From positions 1-64,000 of the IMG/VR virus record IMGVR_UViG_3300020201_000015: a stretch of 64,000 bases of DNA; one strand, given 5' to 3'. Made by a program: the position numbers and the translations under genes. The stretch is from a virus. The notes under the pieces are model-generated. The model ran no database searches and was not told the DNA's origin. It saw nothing but the letters and a program-made list of their open reading frames with translations. Each line of letters starts with the position of its first letter. Position 1 is the first letter of the stretch. Positions 1-8,269 of this stretch are shown here, piece after piece.

Positions 1-58
1 TTGCTAGACCATGACACGCGAGCGCGGGGCCCCGACCTCGCGTGTCATGGTCTAGCAA
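1..58. repeat. 58-bp near-perfect palindrome at the window edge
   Basis: Bases 1-22 and 37-58 are exact inverted repeats. The 14-base centre contains CGGGGCCCCG, itself a palindrome, so 27 of 29 base pairs match overall. It lies inside an open reading frame running off the left edge. It could be a fold-back artefact at a contig end, a hairpin telomere, or a strong stem-loop. The left arm may be cut by the window start. Confidence 0.85.
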
Positions 59-205
59 GACGCGAATCGCTCCGACGAAAGCTCGGTTCGGCATGATCGA
101 CGTCAGGCGAGGGGTCTCGCCAATCGGCGCAGCGCCAGCGAGTCGACCAGACGCGTCCAGCTGCGCGTACGGGTTCGGGTAGACGGTGAGTTTTCGCGTC
201 CGCAT
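1..205 (-). CDS. Small tail-region protein, partial at left edge
   Basis: The ATG at 205 has an AGGAG ribosome site 8 bases upstream, and the frame stays open to base 1. The protein begins MRTRKLTVYPNPYAQLDASG, a style seen in small phage structural proteins, but I do not recognise the family. It directly follows the tail protein at 276-1382 in transcription order. The last residues come from the palindrome at 1-58, so the true downstream sequence is uncertain. Confidence 0.6.
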   Translation of the reverse strand, partial: MRTRKLTVYPNPYAQLDASGRLAGAAPIGETPRLTSIMPNRAFVGAIRVLLDHDTRGRGPALACHGLA

Positions 206-275
206 TGGATCGGTCTCCTGGCGAGCGCGCGAAAGGGCGCAACACGCGATGTCTTTGGCGGCTCGGCCGCGAACG

Positions 276-1382
276 TCAGAGTTTGGCGCGGGTAACGTTC
301 TCGCCGTCGATTGAGACGTCGAAGTCGAGTCCGGCCGGCGGCGTAGCCAATGGCCACGCGCGAGACAGTGGGTCGCGGCGGTACTGCTCCACCGCTTGGA
401 CGGTCGCGATCACGCCGAAGTACTTCGCGGTGCGCTCGGTATTGCCGCCAGCCGCAACGATATCGATGGACAGCGTGTGGGGTGACCATTCGGTGAGCCC
501 TACGCTCAGCAGGCCGGTGGCCTTCGAGAGCGATGACCCGCGGCCCGTCCTGGCCTGCACGCCAATGCGAATCGAGCCGGCCGTTGAGACCTGCGACGGG
601 ATGGCGATGCTGACGACGGATGCAGCCTCGAAGGCGCTCACGATCGTCTGGCCACCATTGACGCTGGTCAGCGCGATGGACTCAGCAACCTGGTTTCCGA
701 GCCAGTCGACGTAGGTGATGACGATGGCTGCGAGCGAGTAGGCGCCGGTTGCGGCGGACGTGGTGATGCTGATCCCGCGTCGTGGCGACATCGCGCCGAT
801 GCCGATTACGCCGTTGAGTGCGCCGCCGGTCAGCGTCACGGGCGCGGTAGCGGTGGCGCTGGCGGTAACGATCGCGTCGTCGTCGGCGACCAGCGTGGAC
901 GCCTTCGGGTCGGCGTCGCCAGGGTCGGACCAGGCGGGGTGCCGGTTGTCGCGGATGCGAGCACCGAGCGACTTCATCATCGCTTGCGCGAAAGGCTCGC
1001 GCTTGGCTTCCTTGCGCGGATCGTCTGGCGGCAGGACCCATAGCAGCGAGAAACTGGCCGTCTCGTGGCGGAAGTCGTCCGACGTCTGCTCTTGCCGTCC
1101 GCGCGTACGCCAGAGGAACAGGCTCGGGAGGTTGTCGCTGTCGAACTGGTACCGCTCAGGGTTGGCTACGTAGGCCTTCCGGACCACGTCGCTACCTTTG
1201 GTGTCACCAGAAGGACGGGGGCGCAGGGACGCCCATTCCGTGCCACAGTCGGCGCGCATGACGGCGGCGCAGAAGGAGAGCAGCTTGCTGGCCGTGGGGT
1301 CAGCTAGACCGAGTTCAGTCGTCTCAACCGAGGCCCCGGAGAGAGCGACGGGCAGGTCGACGCCGCCGAAGACGTCAGTCAT
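276..1382 (-). CDS. Probable tail structural protein (368 aa)
   Basis: This protein follows the gp10-like connector gene with an ATGA overlap, the usual place for a tail terminator or tail tube protein. The N-terminal 140 residues look globular. The middle (about 150-280) is rich in Ala, Thr, Val and Ser, a beta-sandwich-like composition common in virion proteins. No catalytic motif is visible. The role is inferred from position; a specific family was not recognised. Confidence 0.7.
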   Translation of the reverse strand: MTDVFGGVDLPVALSGASVETTELGLADPTASKLLSFCAAVMRADCGTEWASLRPRPSGDTKGSDVVRKAYVANPERYQFDSDNLPSLFLWRTRGRQEQTSDDFRHETASFSLLWVLPPDDPRKEAKREPFAQAMMKSLGARIRDNRHPAWSDPGDADPKASTLVADDDAIVTASATATAPVTLTGGALNGVIGIGAMSPRRGISITTSAATGAYSLAAIVITYVDWLGNQVAESIALTSVNGGQTIVSAFEAASVVSIAIPSQVSTAGSIRIGVQARTGRGSSLSKATGLLSVGLTEWSPHTLSIDIVAAGGNTERTAKYFGVIATVQAVEQYRRDPLSRAWPLATPPAGLDFDVSIDGENVTRAKL

Positions 1383-1837
1383 CGGGACATGCGGGCGGCC
1401 GATGCATTGGCAACGTTCTCGCCTGCGCGAACCAACGTGATCTCGGCTTCGAGCATGGCGCGCCGAAAGTAATCGTTGGGCTTGGTGCCGGGGTGCATCA
1501 CGCGCCGCGCGAAGCGCACGCCACTTGGTCCCACCCAGCGGAGCATCTTCTTGCGACGCGCCTCGATGGCGTGCGGCTTAGTGCCGTCCGCCATGAATGA
1601 GGCGTGATTCGCGATCGCTTCGAGTTCGCCCTCGGCGCCGGTGGAGCCAGCGGAAGTCACGCGGGCGTCGATGCTGTTGCGCAGATCGTACGACCGGTGC
1701 GGCGCCAGGACGCGGGCCGTTGTCTTGCCCTTGCGCCCAGCCTCGTCGACCGCGGCTTCGCAGCCACGAGCCAGATTGACAAGCTCCGCGTTTGCGGCAC
1801 GGCGAAACTCGGATGCGTCGATGCGGATGTCGATCAT
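1379..1837 (-). CDS. HK97 gp10-like head-tail/tail completion protein
   Basis: 152 residues, starting at the ATG of a TGATG overlap with the upstream connector gene. The N-terminal half is helical (EFRRAANAELVNLARGCEAA). The block 'NHASFMADGTKPHAIEARR' has the glycine-histidine pattern typical of HK97 gp10 and minor tail completion proteins ('fvE.GT....i.a+'). Its order behind a DUF1320-like connector and ahead of tail genes supports a role in joining head to tail. Confidence 0.75.
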   Translation of the reverse strand: MIDIRIDASEFRRAANAELVNLARGCEAAVDEAGRKGKTTARVLAPHRSYDLRNSIDARVTSAGSTGAEGELEAIANHASFMADGTKPHAIEARRKKMLRWVGPSGVRFARRVMHPGTKPNDYFRRAMLEAEITLVRAGENVANASAARMSR

Positions 1838-2295
1838 CAGAAGTCGCCCATGCCGCCGATGTAAAACTTGACCGGCGGGCACTGGATGCTTCCAGACCCT
1901 GAGGCGATCATGCCGCCGACGTTAGCGGCGTTCTCGGGCGGTCCGGATACGTCGAGCCGGACCTTGCCGGACCGAAGTCCAGCCAGTTCACCGTCGACGA
2001 CCTTGATGTATTCGGCCCAGTCGCATCGCGCGTGCGTAGGAGCAACACGCCAGACGCGGGCCTCTGCGTAGTCGAGCGACAGCCTGACAACTTGCGAGGG
2101 CTTCACGTCTCGCACAGAGTCGAGGTCGTAGATGCCGCGCAGGTAGCCCTCTACGTGCGCATCGCAGTCGACTTGCAGCCGCTCGATGGTGCCTGTGTCG
2201 GGCTCACCGTCGTTGTCGCGATCGAACGCGACGAGGATGGCGTCGATCCCCACCCGGGCTACGAGGTCGTCGTAGGTCCAGTAGGGAAGAGCCAT
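1837..2295 (-). CDS. DUF1320/Mu gp36-like head-tail connector
   Basis: 152 residues. The N-terminus 'YWTYDDLVARVGID' and the helical 'DCDAHVEGYLRGIYDL' resemble the DUF1320 family of Mu gp36-like connectors, which assemble below the portal. It starts in a TGATG overlap with the gene before it and ends in a TGATG overlap with the gp10-like gene. That is the expected order of a Mu/HK97-type head module. Confidence 0.75.
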   Translation of the reverse strand: MALPYWTYDDLVARVGIDAILVAFDRDNDGEPDTGTIERLQVDCDAHVEGYLRGIYDLDSVRDVKPSQVVRLSLDYAEARVWRVAPTHARCDWAEYIKVVDGELAGLRSGKVRLDVSGPPENAANVGGMIASGSGSIQCPPVKFYIGGMGDF

Positions 2296-2573
2296 CAGAC
2301 GCGCGTCACGGCGGGTCCGAGAAGAACGGCTTGCGCTTCCGTGATCGGGAGCGGCTCGCCCGTCAGGTACTCTTTACCGTCGTGGTTCACCGCGCCGTAA
2401 GACACGACGAACCGGGCAGCGCGCGGCGCTTCCTGGTTCGTCGCCATGGGCTTGGCAGGTTCGACTACGACCGCAGGATCTGCCTCTTCGGCGAGGTCTG
2501 CGGCGTCGTCGATTACTGCCGTGCTTGGACTGGTTGCGCCTCGATGGGCGTCATGTCGACCGCCGCGGCTCAT
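2295..2573 (-). CDS. Small head-module protein, unknown
   Basis: 92 residues, lying directly behind the major capsid gene (2 bases apart). The N-terminal half is Asp/Glu/Ala-rich. The C-terminal half 'HDGKEYLTGEPLPITEAQAV' looks like the short 'hyperconserved' proteins found after capsid genes, which resemble decoration or connector accessory proteins. Function unknown. Confidence 0.65.
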   Translation of the reverse strand: MSRGGRHDAHRGATSPSTAVIDDAADLAEEADPAVVVEPAKPMATNQEAPRAARFVVSYGAVNHDGKEYLTGEPLPITEAQAVLLGPAVTRV

Positions 2574-2575
2574 GC

Positions 2576-3619
2576 TCAGGAGATCGCAGCGGCGATGAGG
2601 TAGCCGGTGTCGTTCGCGACCACCTCGAGTCCCTCGTTGAATCCGACGCGCGCCTGGTAGCCGCCGCTCATGCCAAGCTCGGGCCGGAACCAGAGATCGG
2701 TCTTCGGATCGCCGGTCACGCGGAAGTCGTAGGCGAAAGAAGCAGCGCGAATGCCTGGCTTGCGAGCGACTCGAACGACGCCCATGTTCTTTCCCCAGAT
2801 GCGCGAGTAGGAGGGGGTCTGTCCTTCGTTCGCGGTCTGCCTGCGAGCCTTGCCAACGACAAGGCCCTTCCAGCCGAAGAACTTCGCGATCATGTCCTCG
2901 GTGGCGAGGCCCACTGACTGCCCGCCGTACTTGAAGAGATCGAGCACCGCGGGGTGCGATCGCAGGACGTTGTAGACCTCGATGCCGCACCATCCGTAGA
3001 TGTCGCTGGGCGCATTGCCCATCCAGAGCGACGTTCCAGCAGTGAGAATCGCGGCCACCGGGTCACCGCCAGTGGCAGAGTTCCACTGCGAGGATCCCGA
3101 CAACGTCACGACGTTTGCGGCGTCGTAGTTGCCACTCGTAGTGAGAAGCGTTGCCTTACGCATCTCCTTGTTGAGCATGAGGTTGTCAACGATGGACTCC
3201 GTCAGATCCATCATCTCATCGAGAGGAGCGTCCTGCTGACGCAGCGACTCACTGCCGATGAAGTTGGTGAGCGCGCGAGGCGTACACGAGTACGTGTCGG
3301 TGGTCCGGCTTTCACTCACTTCGTTGGGCGTTCCCTTCGATCCGATCCTGTCATCGTGAAAGGTCATCCGGTCGCCCTTGCCGTACTTGAAGTACGTGCC
3401 GGCGACCTTGGCCACGTCGACGATCGGAACGAGCACATCGCCGATGTACTCATCGTTTTTGTACTGCACCGAGACGTTCGACATGGTCGCGCTGGTGAAC
3501 AGCTGCCCGGGCGTCAGAAGGCGCGCCTCGACGAAGCGCTTCTGAACGCTCTCGACCTTGCGCCGATCCTCGGGGTTGGTCGACCGGATGAGAGCCTTGA
3601 GGTTCTGCGAGTAGCTCAT
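2576..3619 (-). CDS. Major capsid protein
   Basis: 347 residues. I chose the ATG at 3619 because AAGGA lies 6 bases upstream. It begins with a helical segment, then carries Tyr/Gly-rich stretches ('AGTYFKYGKGDRMTFHDDRI', 'ALTNFIGSESLRQQD') typical of the HK97-fold E-loop and A-domain region of large phage capsids. It sits downstream of protease/scaffold and decoration genes, the standard capsid slot. No other protein in the module fits the role. A remote homology search would settle the subfamily. Confidence 0.85.
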   Translation of the reverse strand: MSYSQNLKALIRSTNPEDRRKVESVQKRFVEARLLTPGQLFTSATMSNVSVQYKNDEYIGDVLVPIVDVAKVAGTYFKYGKGDRMTFHDDRIGSKGTPNEVSESRTTDTYSCTPRALTNFIGSESLRQQDAPLDEMMDLTESIVDNLMLNKEMRKATLLTTSGNYDAANVVTLSGSSQWNSATGGDPVAAILTAGTSLWMGNAPSDIYGWCGIEVYNVLRSHPAVLDLFKYGGQSVGLATEDMIAKFFGWKGLVVGKARRQTANEGQTPSYSRIWGKNMGVVRVARKPGIRAASFAYDFRVTGDPKTDLWFRPELGMSGGYQARVGFNEGLEVVANDTGYLIAAAIS

Positions 3620-3725
3620 AGTGATCCTTCGGGACAAGCGTCCCCATCGCGCTCGGTTGACGAGCGACGTTGTCCAGAGTTGGAATGGGCGCGCGCCTGT
3701 CCGGCGCCGTCACCCGATGAGGTTG

Positions 3726-4136
3726 TTACGCGCTACCAGCCGCGAACGCGCCGACTGCGAGACCGACGAAATCGCCGACGACTCCGGACTGCGTGAAAAC
3801 GCCGCCGATGTATCGAACGGTCGAGCCTCCGCCGAGCGTCTGGTTGATGTAGCCGTCGGACGCGAGCACCGCGTACTCGCCGCGAGTTGCGCCGCCGGTG
3901 CCGACCCTGACGGGCACGATGGAGTGCGCCAGCATGAGCACCTGGACCGAGGCGCCAGCCACTGCGCTGTGGAGCGCAATGCCGATGCCCTTGTCGTTGG
4001 CGGATCCGGCGAGTTGCACCTGTTCGTCCGCGGCAGCGAACTTGACGGCGCGGCCCACGGTCGCCACCTGGCCAGCGGCCACGATGTACGTGTTGACGAT
4101 CGAGAACGGAGTGACTTGAAGCGCGGTGGTAGCCAT
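3726..4136 (-). CDS. DUF2190-like capsid decoration/stabilisation protein
   Basis: 136 residues, low complexity and rich in Ala, Val and Gly. Segments such as 'AVKFAAADEQVQLAGSANDK' and 'IPVRVGTGG'-like turns fit small beta-rich head decoration proteins (DUF2190 or lambda gpD-like role). It lies 3 bases downstream of the protease/scaffold gene and just before the major capsid gene, the conserved position for capsid cement proteins. Confidence 0.75.
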   Translation of the reverse strand: MATTALQVTPFSIVNTYIVAAGQVATVGRAVKFAAADEQVQLAGSANDKGIGIALHSAVAGASVQVLMLAHSIVPVRVGTGGATRGEYAVLASDGYINQTLGGGSTVRYIGGVFTQSGVVGDFVGLAVGAFAAGSA

Positions 4137-4139
4137 GGC

Positions 4140-4586
4140 TCAGACCCCCTTCATGGCGGCGGCCGCAAGCTCGTCGTCGGCAATGCCGACGGAGGCGCCG
4201 CGCGTCTCGGTGTTGGGCTCCGCGGGAATGGCAGGAACCATTTCCTGCATCACGGAGCGCTTGCTCATGAGCTTGTCGAAGAGACTTCGGTTGCTCTTCG
4301 CCAGCTCGATCTGTTCCTCGACCTCGGCCGGCGTGATCTTGACGCCGACGAGGGCGCGCACATCACGCTCGACGACGTCACCCTCGGCCTTGGAGGCTCG
4401 GGCGGTGATGGCGACGAGGTCCGCGCGGGCCTTGTCGAGCTCGCGCTCGATGGCAACCTTTGCGGCGCGCTCGGTATCGAGAAGCTTGCGCGACTCGATG
4501 AGGTCGGCCTCTTTGGCGCGGACCTCGGCTTCACGCGTCGCGACGTTGGTCTTGAGCGCGGCAATCTCGGTGATCTGGTCCGACAT
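4140..4586 (-). CDS. Internal-start scaffold protein (nested in protease gene)
   Basis: An in-frame ATG at 4586 is preceded by AAAGGA at good spacing and begins MSDQITEIAALKTN, exactly where the coiled-coil scaffold domain starts. Nested protease/scaffold arrangements are known for lambda C/Nu3 and Mu I/Z. The product would be 148 residues. Its use is inferred from the ribosome site and domain boundary only. Confidence 0.5.
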   Translation of the reverse strand: MSDQITEIAALKTNVATREAEVRAKEADLIESRKLLDTERAAKVAIERELDKARADLVAITARASKAEGDVVERDVRALVGVKITPAEVEEQIELAKSNRSLFDKLMSKRSVMQEMVPAIPAEPNTETRGASVGIADDELAAAAMKGV

Positions 4587-5201
4587 GGCGGTCCTTTCCT
4601 GCTCGCCGCGCTCGGCAGCGGGCTTTTCTTGCGGCGGAGAGTCCGTCGCAGTGGTCTTGTTCGGAAGCGGCAGCGCGCGCGCATCCATGGCCATCTGCCG
4701 CGTACGGGCGAGGCCTTCAGGGTTCGATGGCAGTGGCGTGATCGAGATCTCGCAGAGCACCTGACGGTCAAAGACCAGGTGCTCATCGCCACCTTCAGCG
4801 TCCTTTTCCCAGTGGTACTCGAGCGGCATGAAGCCGACGCTGACGCCACGAAGCGTCTTCTGGCGGATCGATTGCCAGACGTGCTCGGCCTTCGGGTTCG
4901 CCTCGATGGTGGCGATCCGAATCGTGGCGATGAGCTTGTCCTTCTCGACGCCGAAGGACACCGCGTGCCCGACTGGCAGCTCGTCGACTGAACGGTTGTG
5001 GCACCAAAGAACGACCGGGTTGCGCGTGAACCGCGACAGGTCCCAGCCGTCTTGCTTGATGACGGTACCGTGCGCGTCGAGCGCCTCGGTGGAGCAGATG
5101 AAGTCGACCTCGCGCGACTCCTCTCGGATGGCGCGGATCTCCATCGTGTGCGAGAGCATGCGGTCCTGGTTGGACGCGTCTCGCTGTTGCAGATCGCTCA
5201 C
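4140..5201 (-). CDS. HK97-type prohead protease with C-terminal scaffold
   Basis: 353 residues from a GTG start in a GTGA overlap with the portal gene. Residues 20-170 match the prohead protease fold, with candidate catalytic His68 (VVLWCHNR) and Ser121 (TLRGVSVGFMP). Residues from about 205 to 320 are a long charged coiled coil, the usual scaffold (delta) domain. The protease would cleave scaffold and capsid termini during head maturation. A second start inside the gene can make scaffold alone (see 4140-4586). Confidence 0.88.
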   Translation of the reverse strand: MSDLQQRDASNQDRMLSHTMEIRAIREESREVDFICSTEALDAHGTVIKQDGWDLSRFTRNPVVLWCHNRSVDELPVGHAVSFGVEKDKLIATIRIATIEANPKAEHVWQSIRQKTLRGVSVGFMPLEYHWEKDAEGGDEHLVFDRQVLCEISITPLPSNPEGLARTRQMAMDARALPLPNKTTATDSPPQEKPAAERGEQERTAMSDQITEIAALKTNVATREAEVRAKEADLIESRKLLDTERAAKVAIERELDKARADLVAITARASKAEGDVVERDVRALVGVKITPAEVEEQIELAKSNRSLFDKLMSKRSVMQEMVPAIPAEPNTETRGASVGIADDELAAAAMKGV

Positions 5202-6586
5202 GCGGCCTCGTCTTCTGACTCGACCTCGTCGCTGTTAGCGTCGGTCGCGTCTTCGCCTTCAGGCGGGTCGTTCTTGGGGTGGGCTTCGATGTCGACTGTG
5301 TCGACCTCGTAGTTCCAGGAGCCGAGCAGTTCGTCGTCTTCGTCGGGCTCGGGGATGCCAAGCTCGTCGCGTGCCCACTCGGCAGGGATGCGCATGTGCA
5401 CGTCCTTGCTCGCAAGCTTCTCCATCGACTCCGCAAAGGCCTTCATGTCGGCTGAATCGCGAGTAACGAAGCGAAACTCGGGGACGGGCGCAGTAGGCCC
5501 AAAGTTCATCTCAATCAGCGGGCGGATGAGGTCGCGCGTGATGACGGACGCGACGCACTCGGCGTCGAAGTCCCGGATGTCCTTCTTGACGTTGTCGTGG
5601 ACGCTGCCAAGCGCCTGCGATCCGACCCTGCCCTGCTCGGTGGTGAGTGTCTGACCGACGACGGCCTTCGACATCTCGGCGCCCATTCGGTCGAACAGGT
5701 CGCTGTGACCGGGCTTCGAGCCGCCTGCTCCACCGCCGGGCCACATGAGCTTGAGCTCGACGTCCTTCGCATGCGTCCCGGAGCCAGACGCTACGAGGTT
5801 GCGACACAGGGCTTCAAGATGGTCGATGTCTTCCTTGTCGGCGTTCTTCTCGTAGACGCCGATGCGCCACGGCTTCCATGCCAACTCGGCGAGCTTCAGC
5901 CAGTCGGATATCGTCCAGTTGCGAAACAGCGCGGCCCACACGAGGATTCGGGCAAGACCCTCTCGGATCTGCACGTCGCCGGTGATGCGCGGCTGAGAAA
6001 CAAGAAACTTACGCGGGAAGTCCGCGCGAAAGTCGACGTCCTTGGATCCACTGGATTGGTCGCGCCAGATGAGGCGACCGTCCGACATACGAAACCCAAA
6101 GCGCCGCGCGGAGTGCCGGACGAACGAGCGCGGGACGATCTGCCCGCGGGCGTTCAGTTTCCAGTCGGTCTCGGCGACGGCGTAGCCGTAGTATGCGCCG
6201 CCAGCGAGATGCCCGAAAAGGTCGGCGAGACCAGGATGGCCGCGCAGGCACGACTCCACGAATCGGGTCTGACGCTGACCCTTGGGCTTCTTCTTCGTCG
6301 ACCCTTCGACGTGAAGCTCCCAAGGCAAGCTTGATAGGGCGCTCTCACGGGTGAAGAGCACCGACTGAAGGTGGCAGTCTTTCTGCCTGGACTCGTTGGC
6401 GAGGTCGACGAAGCGAGCGGTGTAGCCCGAGTCGGCCTCGCGGATGATCTCCGAAACCTGCTGCGGCGTGACGCTGCCGCCGATGCGCTGGAACTGCGCC
6501 CATACCGATTGGTCTGGGAGAACCGAGCCGCCTAGCTGTACTCCTTCGCCCGCCCGTTGGAAGAGCGAGCGGACCCAGGCGAACAT
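5198..6586 (-). CDS. Portal protein, Mu gp29-like (DUF935)
   Basis: 462 residues from the ATG of a TGATG overlap. It shows the DUF935 sequence pattern: 'PQQVSEIIREADSGYTARF', 'KDCHLQSVLFTRESALSSLP', 'FRADFPRKFLVSQP', 'NWTISDWLKLAELAWKPWRI' and 'VVGQTLTTEQG'. The C-terminal 50 residues are strongly acidic. The portal forms the dodecameric DNA gate at one capsid vertex and contacts the terminase. The protease gene overlaps its stop. Confidence 0.9.
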   Translation of the reverse strand: MFAWVRSLFQRAGEGVQLGGSVLPDQSVWAQFQRIGGSVTPQQVSEIIREADSGYTARFVDLANESRQKDCHLQSVLFTRESALSSLPWELHVEGSTKKKPKGQRQTRFVESCLRGHPGLADLFGHLAGGAYYGYAVAETDWKLNARGQIVPRSFVRHSARRFGFRMSDGRLIWRDQSSGSKDVDFRADFPRKFLVSQPRITGDVQIREGLARILVWAALFRNWTISDWLKLAELAWKPWRIGVYEKNADKEDIDHLEALCRNLVASGSGTHAKDVELKLMWPGGGAGGSKPGHSDLFDRMGAEMSKAVVGQTLTTEQGRVGSQALGSVHDNVKKDIRDFDAECVASVITRDLIRPLIEMNFGPTAPVPEFRFVTRDSADMKAFAESMEKLASKDVHMRIPAEWARDELGIPEPDEDDELLGSWNYEVDTVDIEAHPKNDPPEGEDATDANSDEVESEDEAA

Positions 6587-7017
6587 CAGAACTGGAGGCC
6601 AGTCACGTAGATGATCTCGATGGTGCAACTGCCGGCGCTGCAGTCGACGAGGTTGCCGCTGGCCGAGATGAACGTTGCGTTCAGCGTGGTTTCGGCAGCG
6701 AACACCTTGTTGGGCGAGATCCCGAGCGGTCGCGTGCTGGACATGCCGTCGACGGCTGTCGACACGACAGCGTCGGCGACGAGAGCGTCATCGTCGCCCG
6801 TGGACCCGATGCTGACGCTGATGGGCCCGGTGATGCCAGCGAAGGCAGTGGACACCGCGATGTTGACCGCGAGGACTTGCGAGCCGGCCGGGATGGCGCC
6901 GATGGCTACGATCTCGGTCAGCGCAGCAGCCGTGAGAGCGGCTTCGCCGATCGTGACAGTCATCCGGCGGGGGCCGAACTTGCGGGCGGCGGTCTCGCCA
7001 TACGTGGGTACCGGCAT
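6586..7017 (-). CDS. Probable virion protein, unknown (143 aa)
   Basis: The start has AAGGA upstream. The sequence is rich in Ala, Thr, Ser and Val with repeated short beta-strand-like segments ('SQVLAVNIAVSTAFAGITGP', 'ISVSIGSTGDDDALVADAVV'), as in head fibres or decoration proteins. It lies between a spike-base-like gene and the portal gene (TGATG overlap), within the head module. No family recognised. Confidence 0.7.
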   Translation of the reverse strand: MPVPTYGETAARKFGPRRMTVTIGEAALTAAALTEIVAIGAIPAGSQVLAVNIAVSTAFAGITGPISVSIGSTGDDDALVADAVVSTAVDGMSSTRPLGISPNKVFAAETTLNATFISASGNLVDCSAGSCTIEIIYVTGLQF

Positions 7018-7029
7018 GATTGAAGTCCT

Positions 7030-7287
7030 TCAGTAGAGGGCGAGGATCGCCGCAGTGGTGCCGGTGAGCCGGACGTGGGTGCAGGCGAACGGGAGCTCGA
7101 CGTGCGCAGCTACGCTCAGCAGCGACACCGTGGTGTCGCCGAGCGTGATGAAGCTGACGTTGCCGGCGGTCGTGGTCCAAAGCGCACGGCACGGCCCATC
7201 CACGAGCGGGGTCACGTCAGCCGGCGTGACCAGCGTCGCGTCGATGTACGACGCCGTCGGCGGGTGCGGTCCGAAGCCTTTGGACAT
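7030..7287 (-). CDS. Small virion protein resembling GTA spike-base family
   Basis: 85 residues with 'AGNVSFITLGDTTVSLLSVA' and the ending 'LTGTTAAILALY'. This resembles small spike-base proteins of the RcGTA rcc01079 type, where 'TGTTA..i.aly' closes the domain. AGGAG lies upstream of the ATG at 7287. It is the first gene after a 143-base intergenic gap, so it may open a late transcription unit. The family match is from pattern memory, moderate certainty. Confidence 0.65.
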   Translation of the reverse strand: MSKGFGPHPPTASYIDATLVTPADVTPLVDGPCRALWTTTAGNVSFITLGDTTVSLLSVAAHVELPFACTHVRLTGTTAAILALY

Positions 7288-7430
7288 GGCGGGGCTCCTA
7301 AGTTGGTGGAGCCCGTCATCGCACGCATGGCGATGGTCACAGACCTAGCTTGGGCCCGCGCGCTCACACACGTATAGGTGTGGCGCCGTGGCGCCAACTG
7401 GCGCTATCTGGCGCCCAGTTGTCGCGTTAC
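7288..7430 (-). promoter_or_regulatory. Intergenic region with iterated GGCGCC and stem-loop
   Basis: This is the largest gap in the head module. Near 7380-7425 the sequence repeats TGGCGCC-like blocks and forms an imperfect hairpin (CAACTGGCGC / GGCGCCCAGTTG around TATCT). On the minus strand TTGGCG is followed 15 bases later by TATACG, a weak sigma70-like match ahead of the structural genes. The region could hold an operator, a terminator for the upstream genes and a late promoter. This is a sequence pattern only. Confidence 0.4.
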
Positions 7431-7691
7431 TTACGCAGCCTTGAACGAGCACATGACGCAGGCGCGCTCGGTCATCTCGCCGCAGTCGGGGCAGAGCGGG
7501 GCGGGTTGCTCATAGGCGATGGCGAGCGACGCGTAGAACCGCGGCCAGTTCTCCTTGATGTCGATCATCATGACCCGGCGGCCCTCGCACGTGATGGCCC
7601 TGTCGTGCAGGTATCGCTGGATCGTTCTGCGAGACATGTTGCCGAGCCGAGCCATCTCCTTGAGCCCCATCGTCGCCGGCAACGTTCTCAT
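7431..7691 (-). CDS. Small HTH plus zinc-ribbon protein
   Basis: 86 residues, ATGA overlap with the gene upstream. Residues 8-35 (GLKEMARLGNMSRRTIQRYL) form a helix-turn-helix resembling MerR/excisionase or sigma region 4 types. The C-terminus has a two-pair cysteine knuckle (CPDCGE...CVMC). It is probably a DNA-binding regulator. It is odd to find it inserted between terminase and portal genes, just before the putative late promoter region, which it may control. Confidence 0.7.
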   Translation of the reverse strand: MRTLPATMGLKEMARLGNMSRRTIQRYLHDRAITCEGRRVMMIDIKENWPRFYASLAIAYEQPAPLCPDCGEMTERACVMCSFKAA

Positions 7692-8269
7692 GCCTGCCCC
7701 CCTACGATTCGATCCATCATCCACCCGACATCGTGGCCGTGGCGCACCTCGAGGACGAACGCAGCCAACCTCTCGGACGTGCGATACCACCCGCCCCGGA
7801 CGTACTCGAGTGCGAAGTGTCGACGCATGCCGGCCTCCAGGTTCGGGATGACAGGCACCCCAGCGACAACGGTGATGGCGCGCGCCGAACAAGCTTGCGC
7901 TGCTGCCGGCGAGCCGATGACCACGAACTCCCCGCCGTCCTCCACCGACACCATCAGGTGCGGCGTTTCGGGCAATCGCCCAACCGGACCCAGCGCCGCA
8001 AGCTCGGCGCGCTGCGGCCCCGAGGCGGACCTGGCGAGCGCCATAGCTGCCACGTGCTCATCGATTACACGAAGCCTCACCACCGCCTCCGTGTGCCGCT
8101 TGCGGAGCACCATCATCCTCTCGCTTGCGTGGCCCATGCGCTTGGCGGCGCACTCCCCGTCGTGGAGTGCTCGGTGCAGCTGGGCCTCGCACCTGGCGAC
8201 GATGAGCGACTGCTCCGCGGTCTCAATGCGGAACCGCTCGACGACTTCCTCGGATGACGCCGCGCTCAC
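7688..8269 (-). CDS. Unknown protein (193 aa), helical N-terminus
   Basis: GTG start in a GTGA overlap. The first 90 residues are predicted helical and charged (EEVVERFRIETAEQSLIVAR). The rest is mixed with 'GEFVVIGSPAAAQACSARA'. It lies between terminase and portal genes and may be a virion or packaging accessory. No recognised domain. Confidence 0.65.
   Translation of the reverse strand: MSAASSEEVVERFRIETAEQSLIVARCEAQLHRALHDGECAAKRMGHASERMMVLRKRHTEAVVRLRVIDEHVAAMALARSASGPQRAELAALGPVGRLPETPHLMVSVEDGGEFVVIGSPAAAQACSARAITVVAGVPVIPNLEAGMRRHFALEYVRGGWYRTSERLAAFVLEVRHGHDVGWMMDRIVGGQA

Noticed and set aside
3621-4991. Long plus-strand open frame (about 456 codons) across the capsid, decoration and protease genes
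   Set aside because: It is antisense to well-supported structural genes, has no ribosome site, and is an effect of high GC at third codon positions.
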